NCBI RefSeq assembly: GCF_003315635.1
Contig: NZ_PDCG01000005.1
Span: 62,001-126,000, forward strand
Direction of reading: 5' to 3'
DNA length: 64,000 bases
Origin: Bifidobacterium aemilianum
GTDB lineage: Bacteria > Actinomycetota > Actinomycetes > Actinomycetales > Bifidobacteriaceae
Shown here piece by piece: positions 28,758 to 37,885 of the stretch; the first letter of the stretch is position 1; each line of letters starts with the position of its first letter. The notes beneath the pieces are model-generated. The model did not search any database and was not told the DNA's origin. It worked only from the letters and a program-made list of their open reading frames with translations. The position numbers were made by a program, and so were the translations under genes.

Positions 28758-30035
28758 ATGAGCACTGCACCACGCCTTGCGGCCGCCAAGAAGAATTGGG
28801 GCCATGACGAAACAGGCTGCACCGTGCTCCATATCGATATGGATGCCTTCTATGCCTCCCTCGAGACGGCTCGCAACCCGAGGCTCGCCGGCCACCCAGT
28901 CATCATCGGCACAGGCACCAGGGCGGTGGTTTCGGCGGCCAACTACGAGGCCCGAACATATGGCATCAACTCGGCCATGCCGGCGGCCAGAGCGCATCAG
29001 CTCTGCCCGAATGGCATCTTCCTTCCAGTCGACATGGCTTACTACCGCATGATGTCCAGACGCATCTTCGATGAGGTATTCAGACAGGTGACCGACCAGA
29101 TCGAACAGGTCTCCGTGGACGAGGGCTACATGGATGTCTCCCATGCACTGCTGACCTGGGGCCAGCCCAGCCGCATCGGTACCTGGATTCGCCAGCAGGT
29201 CTCGAAACGCTACGGCATCACCTGTTCCGTAGGTATCGCCTCAAACAAGCTGGTGGCCAAGATGGCCTCCACCAACGCCAAGCCGGACGGCATGCTGCTG
29301 ATTCCACAGGCCAGGCAGGCAGAATTCGTACAGATGATGCCGCTGAGGGCCATCCCCGGCATCGGACCGGCCATGGGCAAGAAGCTGACAGCCTGGGGCG
29401 TGCAGTCCGTGGCCGACCTGGCCGACATGAGCAAGGAGTCCCTTACTCAGGCCACTGGCTCGGCCATCGCAGCCGGGCACCTGTACCAAGCCAGCCGGGG
29501 ACTGGATGACCGCCCCATCGTGACCCACGCCCCCGAGAAGTCCATCGGCTCGGAGAGCACCTTCGCCAGCGACACCCGCAATATGGAGAAGGTCTGCGCT
29601 CTCCTGCGCCGCTGTTCCAACGATGTTGCGTCGACCCTGCGCAAACGCGGTCTCCTTGCCCGAACGGTCACGGTCAAACTGCGCTTCGCCGATTTGAGCT
29701 ACATGACCAAGACCCGTACCTTGGCCAATCCGATCGACACCGCGAGCGCCATCTACCCCGAGACCGTGAGCCTGCTCAAGTCCATGTTGAAGATGCCGGC
29801 CGATGCCTCGCCGACCGTCGAGCTCCCCCGGGAGATACGGCTGGCCGGGGTCAGTTCCAGCAGCCTCAGCGACGTCTCCTCGACCCCCCTTCAACCCTCT
29901 CTGGAGGACCTGCTCAAGGAAGAGGATTCCACCAGGAACGCCGGCCCCGACGCCAACAAGCTCCGCAGTGCCGAGCAGGCTCTGGACCAGGTGAGAAGGC
30001 GTTACGGCGGCAAGGCGGCAAGTCTGGGGGCCTGA
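28758..30035 (+). CDS. dinB: DNA polymerase IV, Y-family translesion polymerase
   Basis: Error-prone DNA synthesis across lesions. The 425-residue product has the catalytic carboxylates in LHIDMDAFYASLE and EQVSVDEGYMDV. It also has the NYEARTYGINSAMP steric-gate region and helix-hairpin-helix residues around PLRAIPGIGPAMGKKL. A little-finger domain follows (RTVTVKLRFADLSYMTKTRTL). The C-terminal ~60 residues are variable, and there is no obvious clamp-binding QxxLxxF motif at the very end. The frame is open 58 codons upstream, but the leaderless-type start at 28758 matches the conserved N-terminus. Confidence 0.92.
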   Translation: MSTAPRLAAAKKNWGHDETGCTVLHIDMDAFYASLETARNPRLAGHPVIIGTGTRAVVSAANYEARTYGINSAMPAARAHQLCPNGIFLPVDMAYYRMMSRRIFDEVFRQVTDQIEQVSVDEGYMDVSHALLTWGQPSRIGTWIRQQVSKRYGITCSVGIASNKLVAKMASTNAKPDGMLLIPQARQAEFVQMMPLRAIPGIGPAMGKKLTAWGVQSVADLADMSKESLTQATGSAIAAGHLYQASRGLDDRPIVTHAPEKSIGSESTFASDTRNMEKVCALLRRCSNDVASTLRKRGLLARTVTVKLRFADLSYMTKTRTLANPIDTASAIYPETVSLLKSMLKMPADASPTVELPREIRLAGVSSSSLSDVSSTPLQPSLEDLLKEEDSTRNAGPDANKLRSAEQALDQVRRRYGGKAASLGA

Positions 30036-30314
30036 TGGCTGAGTACCGTTTCCTCCCGAAACAGCGCCGAGAGCCTCGATAAGCCTTGAGATTAAGAGCA
30101 CCTCATTGAGGGTTTGGAGATTGGTAACTGGAGATTCAAGGTCTACGAAGCGATCAGAACTCACCAGACCGGATCGGAAACGAAGTATGGCGCAGCAGGG
30201 GCTCGGACCTTTCATTTCACGCATCCTACACCAACGCCCGCAAGCCGCGATGAGGCAGCTGGCGGGCGAGACGCATCAGCAAAGGTGGTCAATCAGGCTT
30301 TCATGCGCAATCGG

Positions 30315-30635
30315 CTACTCACCCTGGGGCGGGAGGGCAGTGACCTGTTCGGGGTCCTTGCCGGAGGGGCCGGCGGCCTGGGCTCCACCAAGGTCACCCA
30401 ATTCAGCGAAGTAGGAGTCGGCCACGTCCTTATACCAGGCCCAATCGTCGGGCAGGTCGTCCTCATAGAAGATGGCCTCGACCGGGCAGACAGGCTCGCA
30501 GGCGCCACAATCGACGCACTCATTGGGATTGATGTAGAGGGAACGCTTGCCCTCATAGATGCAGTCGACCGGGCACTCGTCCACGCAGGCCTTGTCCTTG
30601 ACGTCCACGCAGGGCTGGGCGATAACGTATGTCAT
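30315..30635 (-). CDS. fdxA: Seven-iron ferredoxin (3Fe-4S and 4Fe-4S)
   Basis: Soluble electron carrier of 106 residues. TYVIAQPCVDVKDKACVDECPVDCIYEG gives the N-terminal cluster ligands, and CVDCGACEPVCPVEAIFYED gives the CxxCxxCxxxCP set. The C-terminal helix region (WAWYKDVADSYFAELGDLGGA) is the actinobacterial FdxA type. The length is normal. It stands alone downstream of the APC permease. Confidence 0.93.
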   Translation of the reverse strand: MTYVIAQPCVDVKDKACVDECPVDCIYEGKRSLYINPNECVDCGACEPVCPVEAIFYEDDLPDDWAWYKDVADSYFAELGDLGGAQAAGPSGKDPEQVTALPPQGE

Positions 30636-30780
30636 GAATGGCTCCTTACATCATTCCAATACTCTCGATACACTACCCGCCCAAGCGGACGAAAACGAAC
30701 CGACTCACACCGCCCGCCGACCCAGTGCAGGCCTTCGTCCGCATGTCCACGGTCATGCCGAGGTCTGCACCAAACGCCGC

Positions 30781-32301
30781 CTAGATTCTGGCATGCCCCT
30801 GCCCTGACGGGGACAGCCCCTTGCCCTTGTTCCTGCCCAGGAGGGCATGCCGGTAGGAGTAACCGAAGTAGATGGCGAAGCCGACCAGGAGCCAGACCAG
30901 GAAGCGCAGCCAGGTCAGCAGGGAGAGGTTGAGCATGAGCCAGAGGTTGGCCAGGGCGATCAGGATGGGCGCCCAGGGGTTGCCGGGCATCTTGAAGCTG
31001 CGGGGCAGGTCCGGGTAGTTCCGGCGCATGATGGGGATGGAGATGGCCACCAAACTAAAGGCCGACAAGGTGCCGATGTTGACCATGTCGGCCAGAATCC
31101 CCACATCGAAGGTGGAGGCCACCAGGGCCACGACCACGCCCACGCCGATCTGCAGACCAGCCGGTGTGCCGCGTCTGCCGACCTTGGACAGGCTCCGGGG
31201 CAGCAGGCCGTCTCGGCTCATGGCGAAGACCACCCTGGTCAGTCCAAGGAGCAGGACCATGACGGCGGTGGTCATGCCGATCACGATGCCGAAGGATATG
31301 ATCTTGGCCGCCCAGGTGGCTCCTGCCATCTCGAAGCCGGTGGCCAGGGAGGGGCTGGGAGACTTGGCCAGGTCCCTGTAGGAGACCATGCCTGTGGTGA
31401 CGATGGCCACCAGCATATACATGACGATAATCATGATCATGCCCATGATCAGTCCCTTGGGCACATTCCCGGCCGGGTCCTTGGTCTCTTCGGAGGCTGT
31501 GGCCACCGTGTCCATGCCCAGGAAGGAGAAGAAGACCAGGGCGGCACCGGATATGATGCCTGAGACCCCGTAGATGCTGGGCTGGCTACCGGTGATCCAC
31601 TGCATGAGCGGTTGGCCCAGGGCACCGTCCGCAGACGCCCCCACAACGCTGGAGGCAGGCTGGGCGGGTGGAATGAAGGGGGTGAAGTTGGATGCCTTGA
31701 CGTAGAAGAAGCCCACGATGACCACGAAGAGGACGATGGCCACCTTGAGGATGGTCAGAGCACCGTCCACCCGGGTAGACAGCTTGGTGCCGATGACCAG
31801 CAGCACCGTAAAGAAGGCCACGATGGCCATGGGTGCGAAGTCGATGCTGAGCGGACCCAGCTGGACCTGGGTACGGATGTTCAGGCCGATAAGCCGCATG
31901 AAGTCGTTCAGGTAGACGCTCCAGTACTTGGAGACCACCGAGCCGGCCATGAGCATCTCCAGGACCAGGTCCCATCCGACCACCCAGGCGATGATCTCGC
32001 CGACCGTCGTGTAGGTGAAGGTGTAGGCGGACCCGGCCACCGGCAGCATGGAGGCGAACTCCGCATAGCACAGGACCGCTGCCCCACACACGATGCCGGC
32101 GATCAGGAAGCTGATGATGACGGCCGGGCCGGCATGGAAGGCAGCGGCCTGGGCTCCCACCGAGAAGATGCCTGCGCCGACGGCGACGGCCACGCACATG
32201 ACCGCCAAATCCCAGGCGTTGAGGGTCCGGACCAGCTTGTGGTCGGCCTCTTGGGCCTCCGCCAGGGTCTGCTCGACCGATTTGGTTCTGAATATCTGCA
32301 T
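30781..32301 (-). CDS. APC-superfamily amino acid permease
   Basis: Proton-coupled amino acid uptake across the cytoplasmic membrane, substrate unknown. The 506-residue product has about 12 to 13 hydrophobic helices. The first carries the APC unwound motif VGAGIFSVGA, and GMDTVATASEETKDPAGNVPKGL is the cationic amino acid transporter (CAT) hallmark. The start ATG 32301 (MQIFRTKSVEQTL) fits the family. The frame is open 21 codons upstream without support. It follows murB on the same strand after 235 bases with no other gene. Confidence 0.88.
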   Translation of the reverse strand: MQIFRTKSVEQTLAEAQEADHKLVRTLNAWDLAVMCVAVAVGAGIFSVGAQAAAFHAGPAVIISFLIAGIVCGAAVLCYAEFASMLPVAGSAYTFTYTTVGEIIAWVVGWDLVLEMLMAGSVVSKYWSVYLNDFMRLIGLNIRTQVQLGPLSIDFAPMAIVAFFTVLLVIGTKLSTRVDGALTILKVAIVLFVVIVGFFYVKASNFTPFIPPAQPASSVVGASADGALGQPLMQWITGSQPSIYGVSGIISGAALVFFSFLGMDTVATASEETKDPAGNVPKGLIMGMIMIIVMYMLVAIVTTGMVSYRDLAKSPSPSLATGFEMAGATWAAKIISFGIVIGMTTAVMVLLLGLTRVVFAMSRDGLLPRSLSKVGRRGTPAGLQIGVGVVVALVASTFDVGILADMVNIGTLSAFSLVAISIPIMRRNYPDLPRSFKMPGNPWAPILIALANLWLMLNLSLLTWLRFLVWLLVGFAIYFGYSYRHALLGRNKGKGLSPSGQGHARI

Positions 32302-32536
32302 GGTCCCGTTTCTTCTTGTCTCAGTCTGTCTTGCGGTGTCGAACCAGCTCTGGGCTTTCCCCATTGCAGGGCCACTTCCGGTCCTCTGTATTATGCCACT
32401 GGCCCCTTCCTAGGTCCTGTTCGTGCTCAACTTTCGTACCATGCTTCGCATGCGCCTTAAGTCGCCCTGGCACCGGGACTCAGCAGGACTTGCCCGTCAC
32501 CGCAACTTTACCCTGGCCAAGCCCCCCGGGCAGCCA

Positions 32537-33832
32537 TCAACCAAGCCGAATGCCCAGGAGCACCGGCTCCGGCAGCAGTTGCACCCCATACGTGTCTCTC
32601 ACGCCCTCCTGGACGGCCTTGGCCAGGGCCATGAGGTCGTCCGCATTGGCGCCGCTGCGATTGGTCAGGGCCAGGGTGTGCAGGGGCGAGAGGGCGGCCC
32701 GGGCATCAGGGGCCAGGGCGTAGCCCTTGTGGAAGCCTGCATGGTCAATCAACCAGGCCGCTGAGGTCTTGACGGCCTCGGTCCCGTCCGGCATGGTGGC
32801 CTGGTAGCGCGGTGCCTGCGCCGGCAGGGTCCTGGCCTGGTCGGGGGTCAGCAGGGGGTTCATGAAAAAGCTGCCGGCACTGTGACGGCTGGGGTCCGCC
32901 CCTTGGCTTCCGGTCTCCTCCGCCTGCCGGTCCAGATCAGCCGCAACGTTGCCCTCCCTTTTTGTGGAGGCCATCCAGGGATTGTGGTAGCGGTTGGCAT
33001 CCTCCAACATGCCTTTTCGGGCCCTGACGGCCAGCACGGCCCGCCGAATGTCCGCCGTGGGCATCCGGGCACCCACGTCCACCCCCAGGGCACTGGCGAG
33101 CTGTGGGAAGGACACGTGGCCCAGGGAATCATGGCGGAGCTGAAAGGTCACCGAGATAACCACGTATCGGGGCGTCGGAAAGTAGGATTCCGCTGGCAGC
33201 CCAGGCTCCCGGTACATGCTCTCCTTGAGGAGGGAGGACCGGTATGAGAAGCGCATGTCCTGGTAGGAGAGGTTTTTGACCCGCTTGTCCTGGCGGTCCC
33301 AGACCTCCACCGATTCGACCGAATCAGCCACCTCCTGGCCGTAGGCTCCGATGTTCTGGACCACTGACGCGCCAACGGTCCCGGGTATGCCTGACAGGCC
33401 CTCCACCCCGGAGAATCCCAGCTCGATGGCGAAAACCACGAAATCATCCCAGTTGCAGCCAGCCTCGGCATTGATATGGGCTACCGGCTGCCCGTCCTCG
33501 ACGGGTGCCACCTCATCGGGTACCGTCAGCAGTTGGCAGGCATCGCGGACCACCACACCCTCAAAGGGCGTATCGGCTGCAAGCAGGTTGGACCCGCCGC
33601 CGATGACCAGGAGGGGCAGGCCCGCATCATCGGCATCCTCCACCGCCTCAATCAGCCCCACCCTACTGGTGGGCTCCAGGAAGCGCTTGATGCTGCCCCC
33701 CACACCCATGGTGGTCAGATCGGCAAAACACGGGACCGGACCAGCCGAGCTGCCGGACTGTGCAGGGGCGGAACGCCCATCTTGTGGGCCTGCCCATGAG
33801 TCAGTGGTGCGTGCGGTATGCGGATTAGTCAT
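32537..33832 (-). CDS. murB: UDP-N-acetylenolpyruvoylglucosamine reductase
   Basis: NADPH/FAD-dependent second committed step of peptidoglycan precursor synthesis. 431 residues. The FAD-binding segments LPLLVIGGGSNLLAAD and GVEGLSGIPGTVGASVVQNIGAYGQE are clear. RFSYRSSLLKE and SAGSFFMNPLLT carry active-site residues (the serine of SFF donates a proton). The C-terminus is WLIDHAGFHKGYAL. The first ~35 residues are a variable tail. The ATG lies six bases after a TAGAAT box, with no ribosome site, so translation is probably leaderless. Confidence 0.95.
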   Translation of the reverse strand: MTNPHTARTTDSWAGPQDGRSAPAQSGSSAGPVPCFADLTTMGVGGSIKRFLEPTSRVGLIEAVEDADDAGLPLLVIGGGSNLLAADTPFEGVVVRDACQLLTVPDEVAPVEDGQPVAHINAEAGCNWDDFVVFAIELGFSGVEGLSGIPGTVGASVVQNIGAYGQEVADSVESVEVWDRQDKRVKNLSYQDMRFSYRSSLLKESMYREPGLPAESYFPTPRYVVISVTFQLRHDSLGHVSFPQLASALGVDVGARMPTADIRRAVLAVRARKGMLEDANRYHNPWMASTKREGNVAADLDRQAEETGSQGADPSRHSAGSFFMNPLLTPDQARTLPAQAPRYQATMPDGTEAVKTSAAWLIDHAGFHKGYALAPDARAALSPLHTLALTNRSGANADDLMALAKAVQEGVRDTYGVQLLPEPVLLGIRLG

Positions 33833-33838
33833 ACCGTC

Positions 33839-33844
33839 ATTCTA
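33839..33844 (-). promoter_or_regulatory. Candidate leaderless -10 box of murB
   Basis: TAGAAT (within TATAGAAT) on the minus strand ends six bases before the murB ATG, placing the transcription start on the initiator A. The -35 region is weak. Confidence 0.55.
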
Positions 33845-34024
33845 TAGAACCGCTCAGAACCAAAGACTCACCACTGTGCCGCGCGGATTCAGTACAGCGG
33901 CCTGCAACCCGCACAGCCCACCACTGTGCGGGAATTGCGCCCATACTCATCCCTGAGGCCTGTCTTCCCCATGAACTGGCTGCAGACTGGACTGGCTGCG
34001 GGTAAGGGGGCCGAATATGGAAAA

Positions 34025-34042
34025 ACCCGACCGAGGTCGGGT
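34025..34042 (-). terminator. Intrinsic terminator of rpmG
   Basis: ACCCGAC and GTCGGGT form a seven-base-pair stem around CGAG. On the minus strand the stem runs into a T-run (TTTTT). It begins 20 bases after the rpmG stop. Confidence 0.85.
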
Positions 34043-34062
34043 CATTCAGGGCGAAACCGCAA

Positions 34063-34233
34063 TCAGCGGGTCTCGCGGTGCAGCGTCTCCTTGCCGCAGC
34101 GGGGGCAGAACTTGTTCAGCTCAAGGCGGTCAGGCGTGTTGCGACGATTCTTGGTCGTGATGTAGTTACGCTCCTTGCACACGGTGCATGCCATCGTGAT
34201 GCCGGGACGTATGTCGGCGCTCTTGCTTGCCAT
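34063..34233 (-). CDS. rpmG: 50S ribosomal protein L33, zinc form
   Basis: 56-residue protein [20 protein letters not shown]... with two CxxC pairs (CTVC and CPRC), the zinc-binding type. [20 protein letters not shown] is diagnostic. It sits alone, downstream of a tRNA cluster, as in many actinobacteria. Confidence 0.95.
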   Translation of the reverse strand: MASKSADIRPGITMACTVCKERNYITTKNRRNTPDRLELNKFCPRCGKETLHRETR

Positions 34234-34283
34234 TGGTTCACCCCTATGGTCGTTTGTGTTCCACCGGTGTTACCCGGCATTTG

Positions 34284-34357
34284 TAGCGAGGAAGAGACTC
34301 GAACTCTTGACCTTACGATTATGAGTCGTACGCTCTAGCCAGCTGAGCTACCCCGCC
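34284..34357 (-). tRNA. tRNA-Met (CAT), elongator type
   Basis: 74-nucleotide cloverleaf beginning GGCGGGG. The anticodon arm is CGACTCATAATCG (anticodon CAT) and the T-loop GTTCGAGTC. The G1-U72 closing pair and the missing run of three G-C pairs in the anticodon stem argue against the initiator form. CCA not encoded. Confidence 0.9.
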
Positions 34358-34361
34358 AGAG

Positions 34362-34433
<72 letters not shown>

Positions 34434-34434
34434 G

Positions 34435-34516
34435 TGGCGGATAGAGGATTCGAACCTCTGAAGCACGAAGCGGCTGATTTACAGTCAGCTCCCTTTGACC
34501 ACTTGGGAAATCCGCC
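34435..34516 (-). tRNA. tRNA-Tyr (GTA)
   Basis: 82 nucleotides with acceptor GGCGGAT/ATCCGCC, anticodon loop CTGTAAA (anticodon GTA) and the long variable arm of bacterial tyrosine tRNAs. It is transcribed ahead of tRNA-Thr, tRNA-Met and rpmG. Confidence 0.95.
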
Positions 34517-34658
34517 ATGCAGTTTCACGACCCGGTCAGCGACCCAGCCTCAAAACGGCAACTTCGTTATTGTGCCACGAGACCCCGACTTCTGCAAGCC
34601 GGGCGAATGGCGTGTCGGTCAGAACCGGTCTGAAAGCCACCTTCCATAGGCTTCCACG

Positions 34659-35738
34659 CTAGAATCCCTGCTTCTTCAACTGGGCACAGACCTGGATGAC
34701 CCGGTCGTTGGCCTCCCTCTCCCCCACGGAGATGCGAATGCCCTCCCCGTTGAAGACACGGGTGGCGAGTCCAGCGGCTTGGAAGGCCTGGGCAGCTTGG
34801 GCCGTATGCTCCCCCAGAGGCAGCCAGAAGAAGTTGGCGAAGGGCTTGGGGAACCGCCAGCCTTGCCTGCCCAGGGACTCGACCATCCGATCGCGCTCCT
34901 CAATGAGGGCCTGGACCCGCAGGTCAAGCTCCTCCTGGGCATCCAAGGACGCCATGGCTGCGGTCTGGGCCGCAGCGGTGACACCGAATGGCAGGGCCAC
35001 CTTCCGCATGCCGTCCGCCACGTCGGCAGGGGCGATGGCGTAGCCTATCCGCAAACCGGCCAGGCCGTAGGCCTTGGAGAAGGTGTGGGCCACGACCACA
35101 TTGGGGTAGTCCCTGAAAAGTTCCATGGCCTGGCTGCGGGTCGAATCCGTATTGAACTGGAAGTAGGCCTCATCAAAGAGGACCAGCAGGTCTGAAGGAA
35201 GGGCCTCCATGATCCGGCGAACCTCAGCCTGGCTCACCGAGGCGGATGTGGGATTGTTGGGGTTGTTGACGATGACCAGGCGGGTGCGCTCGTCGATGGC
35301 GGCCAGCATGGCTTCCACATCATGCCCACCATCAGGCCGATTTGGCACCTGCACGCTCTGGGCTCCGGCAGCCGCCACAATGATGGGGTAGGCCTCGAAG
35401 CTGCGCCAGGGGTAGACCACCGTGTCACCCGGCCCCGCCAGCAGGTTGACCAGCTGGGTGATCACCTCAGTCGAGCCACAGCCCAGGACCAGATTCTCGG
35501 CCCCCACCCCATACCGGGCGGCCAGCCGCTCGACCAAGGCGGTGCCGTGCATGTCCGGGTAGCGGTTGATCTGCCCCAAGGCCTTGTCTTCGATCGCTTC
35601 GACAACCGAGGGAAGCGGCCCGTAGGGGTTCTCATTGCTGGAGATCTTATAGGAGACCAGACCTGAAGCTGCCGGTGCCGGCTTGCCTTGCTTGTAACTG
35701 GGAATGCTGTCAATGATGGCACGATGTTTGAAGGACAT
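34659..35738 (-). CDS. hisC: Histidinol-phosphate / aromatic amino acid aminotransferase, HisC2 (Pat) type
   Basis: PLP-dependent class I/II aminotransferase of 359 residues. Active-site segments are SSNENPYGPLPSV, the phosphate-binding VNNPNNPTSASV, LVLFDEAYFQF, and the PLP lysine in HTFSKAYGLAGLRIGYA. No other histidine genes are adjacent. The actinobacterial HisC2/Pat branch can transaminate phenylalanine instead of histidinol phosphate, so the exact substrate is open. TAGCAT ends six bases before the ATG and no ribosome site is present, so a leaderless start is likely. Confidence 0.88.
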   Translation of the reverse strand: MSFKHRAIIDSIPSYKQGKPAPAASGLVSYKISSNENPYGPLPSVVEAIEDKALGQINRYPDMHGTALVERLAARYGVGAENLVLGCGSTEVITQLVNLLAGPGDTVVYPWRSFEAYPIIVAAAGAQSVQVPNRPDGGHDVEAMLAAIDERTRLVIVNNPNNPTSASVSQAEVRRIMEALPSDLLVLFDEAYFQFNTDSTRSQAMELFRDYPNVVVAHTFSKAYGLAGLRIGYAIAPADVADGMRKVALPFGVTAAAQTAAMASLDAQEELDLRVQALIEERDRMVESLGRQGWRFPKPFANFFWLPLGEHTAQAAQAFQAAGLATRVFNGEGIRISVGEREANDRVIQVCAQLKKQGF

Positions 35739-35744
35739 ATCTCA

Positions 35745-35750
35745 ATGCTA
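35745..35750 (-). promoter_or_regulatory. Candidate leaderless -10 box of hisC
   Basis: TAGCAT on the minus strand, six bases before the hisC ATG. A TTAGAC hexamer 19 bases further upstream could act as -35. Confidence 0.45.
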
Positions 35751-35890
35751 GTCGCTGCGGCTTCCGGAGGTCTAACCGGTCTCAGTATTCGCGGCCAGCC
35801 GTGTCCAGGGCTGGAGTCGTATGCTGGCCTGCTTGGGTGACTGCGATGCCATCGGCTTGCCAGAAGCCGGAAGCGGGCTGGATACGCAAA

Positions 35891-35922
35891 GGTCCCGACC
35901 TGCTATTCGGCAGGTCGGGACC
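35891..35922 (-). terminator. Intrinsic terminator of groES
   Basis: GGTCCCGACCTGC and GCAGGTCGGGACC form a perfect 13-bp stem with a six-base loop. TTTGCG follows on the minus strand. It begins 27 bases after the groES stop, so groES is a single-gene unit. Confidence 0.85.
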
Positions 35923-35949
35923 CATCAGCTACTGGTTACGAACCGGCAA

Positions 35950-36243
35950 TCAGTTGAGGATGGCCAGCACGTCGCGAGCGGAGACGATGAGGTAGTCTTC
36001 ACCCTTGTAGTTGACTTCGGTGCCGCCGTACTTGGAGTACAGCACCTTGTCACCGACCTTGACATCCATGGGCACACGCTCGCCATTGTCGTCGCGGCGA
36101 CCAGGACCCATTGCCAGGACTTCGCCCTGCTGGGGCTTCTCCTTGGCGTTGTCCGGGATATACAGGCCTGATGCGGTCTGGGTCTCGGCTTCTGCCTGCT
36201 TGACAATGATCTTGTCTTCCAACGGTGTGAGTGAGATCGACAC
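35950..36243 (-). CDS. groES: Co-chaperonin GroES
   Basis: 97-residue cap of the GroEL folding chamber. [18 protein letters not shown], the mobile loop [14 protein letters not shown] and [16 protein letters not shown] are standard. groEL is not adjacent. Solitary groES genes are normal in bifidobacteria. Expression should be repressed by HrcA through the CIRCE element upstream. Confidence 0.96.
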   Translation of the reverse strand: MSISLTPLEDKIIVKQAEAETQTASGLYIPDNAKEKPQQGEVLAMGPGRRDDNGERVPMDVKVGDKVLYSKYGGTEVNYKGEDYLIVSARDVLAILN

Positions 36244-36351
36244 TGTGGACCTCCTCTTTCTAGCTAAATAAGAGTTACCAATGTTCCGCGCCAGAACCTG
36301 CCGACAGAGGCTGACGAACTCCCTCGGCGCCGTTCCTTTGCGCTATGGCTT

Positions 36352-36380
36352 ATGGTAGCGCGATATTAGCACTCTGCCAA
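36352..36380 (-). promoter_or_regulatory. groES promoter
   Basis: TTGGCA (36375-36380) and TACCAT (36352-36357) on the minus strand with a 17-base spacer. The -35 lies in the loop of the CIRCE repeat and one CIRCE arm fills the spacer, so HrcA binding would block RNA polymerase. Confidence 0.7.
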
Positions 36381-36392
36381 CTCGAGTGCTAA
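36366..36392 (-). promoter_or_regulatory. CIRCE element (HrcA operator)
   Basis: Perfect consensus: TTAGCACTC, nine bases, GAGTGCTAA. This is the well-known HrcA heat-shock operator. No other copy was seen in the window. Confidence 0.97.
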
Positions 36393-36494
36393 CGCTGAGA
36401 GAGAAACGACTGATATTCCATGCTTCTGACAACTTGCTTTCTGAAAACCACAGCCAGTAAGACCAGCAAGCGCAGACAGAAGTCTTGCTTGTCG

Positions 36495-37766
36495 CTAGGC
36501 ACCCCGCCGGGCCAGAATCGCATCCAGACCAACACTTAGGGAGTCGGAGGTGGCCTCAGGGGCTTCGACATCCGCCTCGATCTCGGCTTCATGGAAGGAC
36601 TCGGCCTCATAGAGGCTGTCCTCCATCGCCGCTCCTTCGCTCTCGTGGACCTCGGTCTCGACCTGAGCCTGGGACTTGGCGGCATCCTCCTGTTTCTCCA
36701 CCGGCTGAGCCTTGGCCACCTGCTTGGTGGACTTGATCTCCAGGCTTTCGGGAGCCTCGACCTTGGTCTCAACACCATTGCGGGGCGCACCCATGGAGAA
36801 GGAGATCAGATCCTGCCTGGCGGCTATATCGAAGGCGTCGATGGCCTGGGCCGGGTGAATCTCCTGCAGTTCGGTGGTGGCATCGTCATGGGTGGCACGG
36901 TCCCCAGCAGCCGACTTGGCAGTCACTACCGACGTGGCCTGTGAGGCCTGGGCCTGGGTTCCTGCAGCATCCTTGGCATCGGACCTGACCGTGGCCGTAT
37001 TAGCTGACTCAGCGGTCTTGGAGGCTGACGGCAGCGACTGATCATAGCCCTTGTCTGCAGTGCCTTCGCCACGCTTGGACTGCTGGGCCTTGTGCCGGGC
37101 CAGGGCCTGTTCCTGGACCTTCCTGGTCTCCAGGAGTGCCCGCCGAATCTCCCTCTGCTCCATCACACCGGTGGGAACCCCGTCATCATCACGAGACTTT
37201 AGGTTTTCAGCCCGGGACACAGCATCCATGCGCTCGGATGAGTCCACCTGGGCGGCCGAACCGGACGCTGGCCGGATACGGTGCTCACGACGAGCCTGTG
37301 CGACCTTACCCTCCCACTGCCTGGCCTGACGGGAGGCGTGAGCGCCCAATACCAGCACGGCAGCCAGAGCGGCCGTGGGAATCAGGGCGAACAGGGGGCT
37401 GAATTGAAGGGTCGGAGCGAGCACCAGCAGCAGGACGGTCAATCCAAGAAGCGCTATGGCTATGTTCCTTCTGCGGCCCACAGCCTGGTGGCGCAGGAGG
37501 CGAATATGGTCGATATGCTCTTGGGACATGGTCGCGCCTATATTCTGCCTCGGCTGCATAATCGCCCCTTTCGACGTCAGCGTATGCTCGTCGGAAAATC
37601 TGGTACCACTGCTTCTGTCAACCACATGCAACGAAGCCGAGTACTTGTCCTCCCGATGTTCAATCACTCTGTTCATACTGTTGACCGTCTTTCTCGGCAG
37701 CCAACCAATCAACATGATACCTACGAGGACAAGCACCACCACGGCGCTTATCGAATCGTAATCCAT
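36495..37766 (-). CDS. Membrane protein next to RimJ-like gene, GLPR/Rv0996-like candidate
   Basis: 423 residues. An N-terminal helix (ISAVVVLVLVGIMLIGWLP) leads to a conserved-looking cytoplasmic block NRVIEHREDKYSASLHVVD plus SSGTRFSDEH. A pair of helices follows (NIAIALLGLTVLLLVLAP and ALIPTAALAAVLVLGAHA), then a ~240-residue charged, A/E/Q-rich tail that is probably disordered. Actinobacteria have a membrane protein in the same place, directly after rimJ (Rv0996 in M. tuberculosis; GLPR in corynebacteria, tied to cell division). Topology and neighbourhood match; I infer membership. The gephyrin-like partner gene is not here. Confidence 0.6.
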   Translation of the reverse strand: MDYDSISAVVVLVLVGIMLIGWLPRKTVNSMNRVIEHREDKYSASLHVVDRSSGTRFSDEHTLTSKGAIMQPRQNIGATMSQEHIDHIRLLRHQAVGRRRNIAIALLGLTVLLLVLAPTLQFSPLFALIPTAALAAVLVLGAHASRQARQWEGKVAQARREHRIRPASGSAAQVDSSERMDAVSRAENLKSRDDDGVPTGVMEQREIRRALLETRKVQEQALARHKAQQSKRGEGTADKGYDQSLPSASKTAESANTATVRSDAKDAAGTQAQASQATSVVTAKSAAGDRATHDDATTELQEIHPAQAIDAFDIAARQDLISFSMGAPRNGVETKVEAPESLEIKSTKQVAKAQPVEKQEDAAKSQAQVETEVHESEGAAMEDSLYEAESFHEAEIEADVEAPEATSDSLSVGLDAILARRGA

Positions 37767-37885
37767 ATCACCAAGAATAGAAGATTCCTTGACTTTTTGT
37801 TTACATTCCTATCAGCGTGTCGACCCAAGGGCTCCCGAGCCGACTCCCCCAACGCCGGCTGACAAGCACAGCGTGCCTTATGGTC

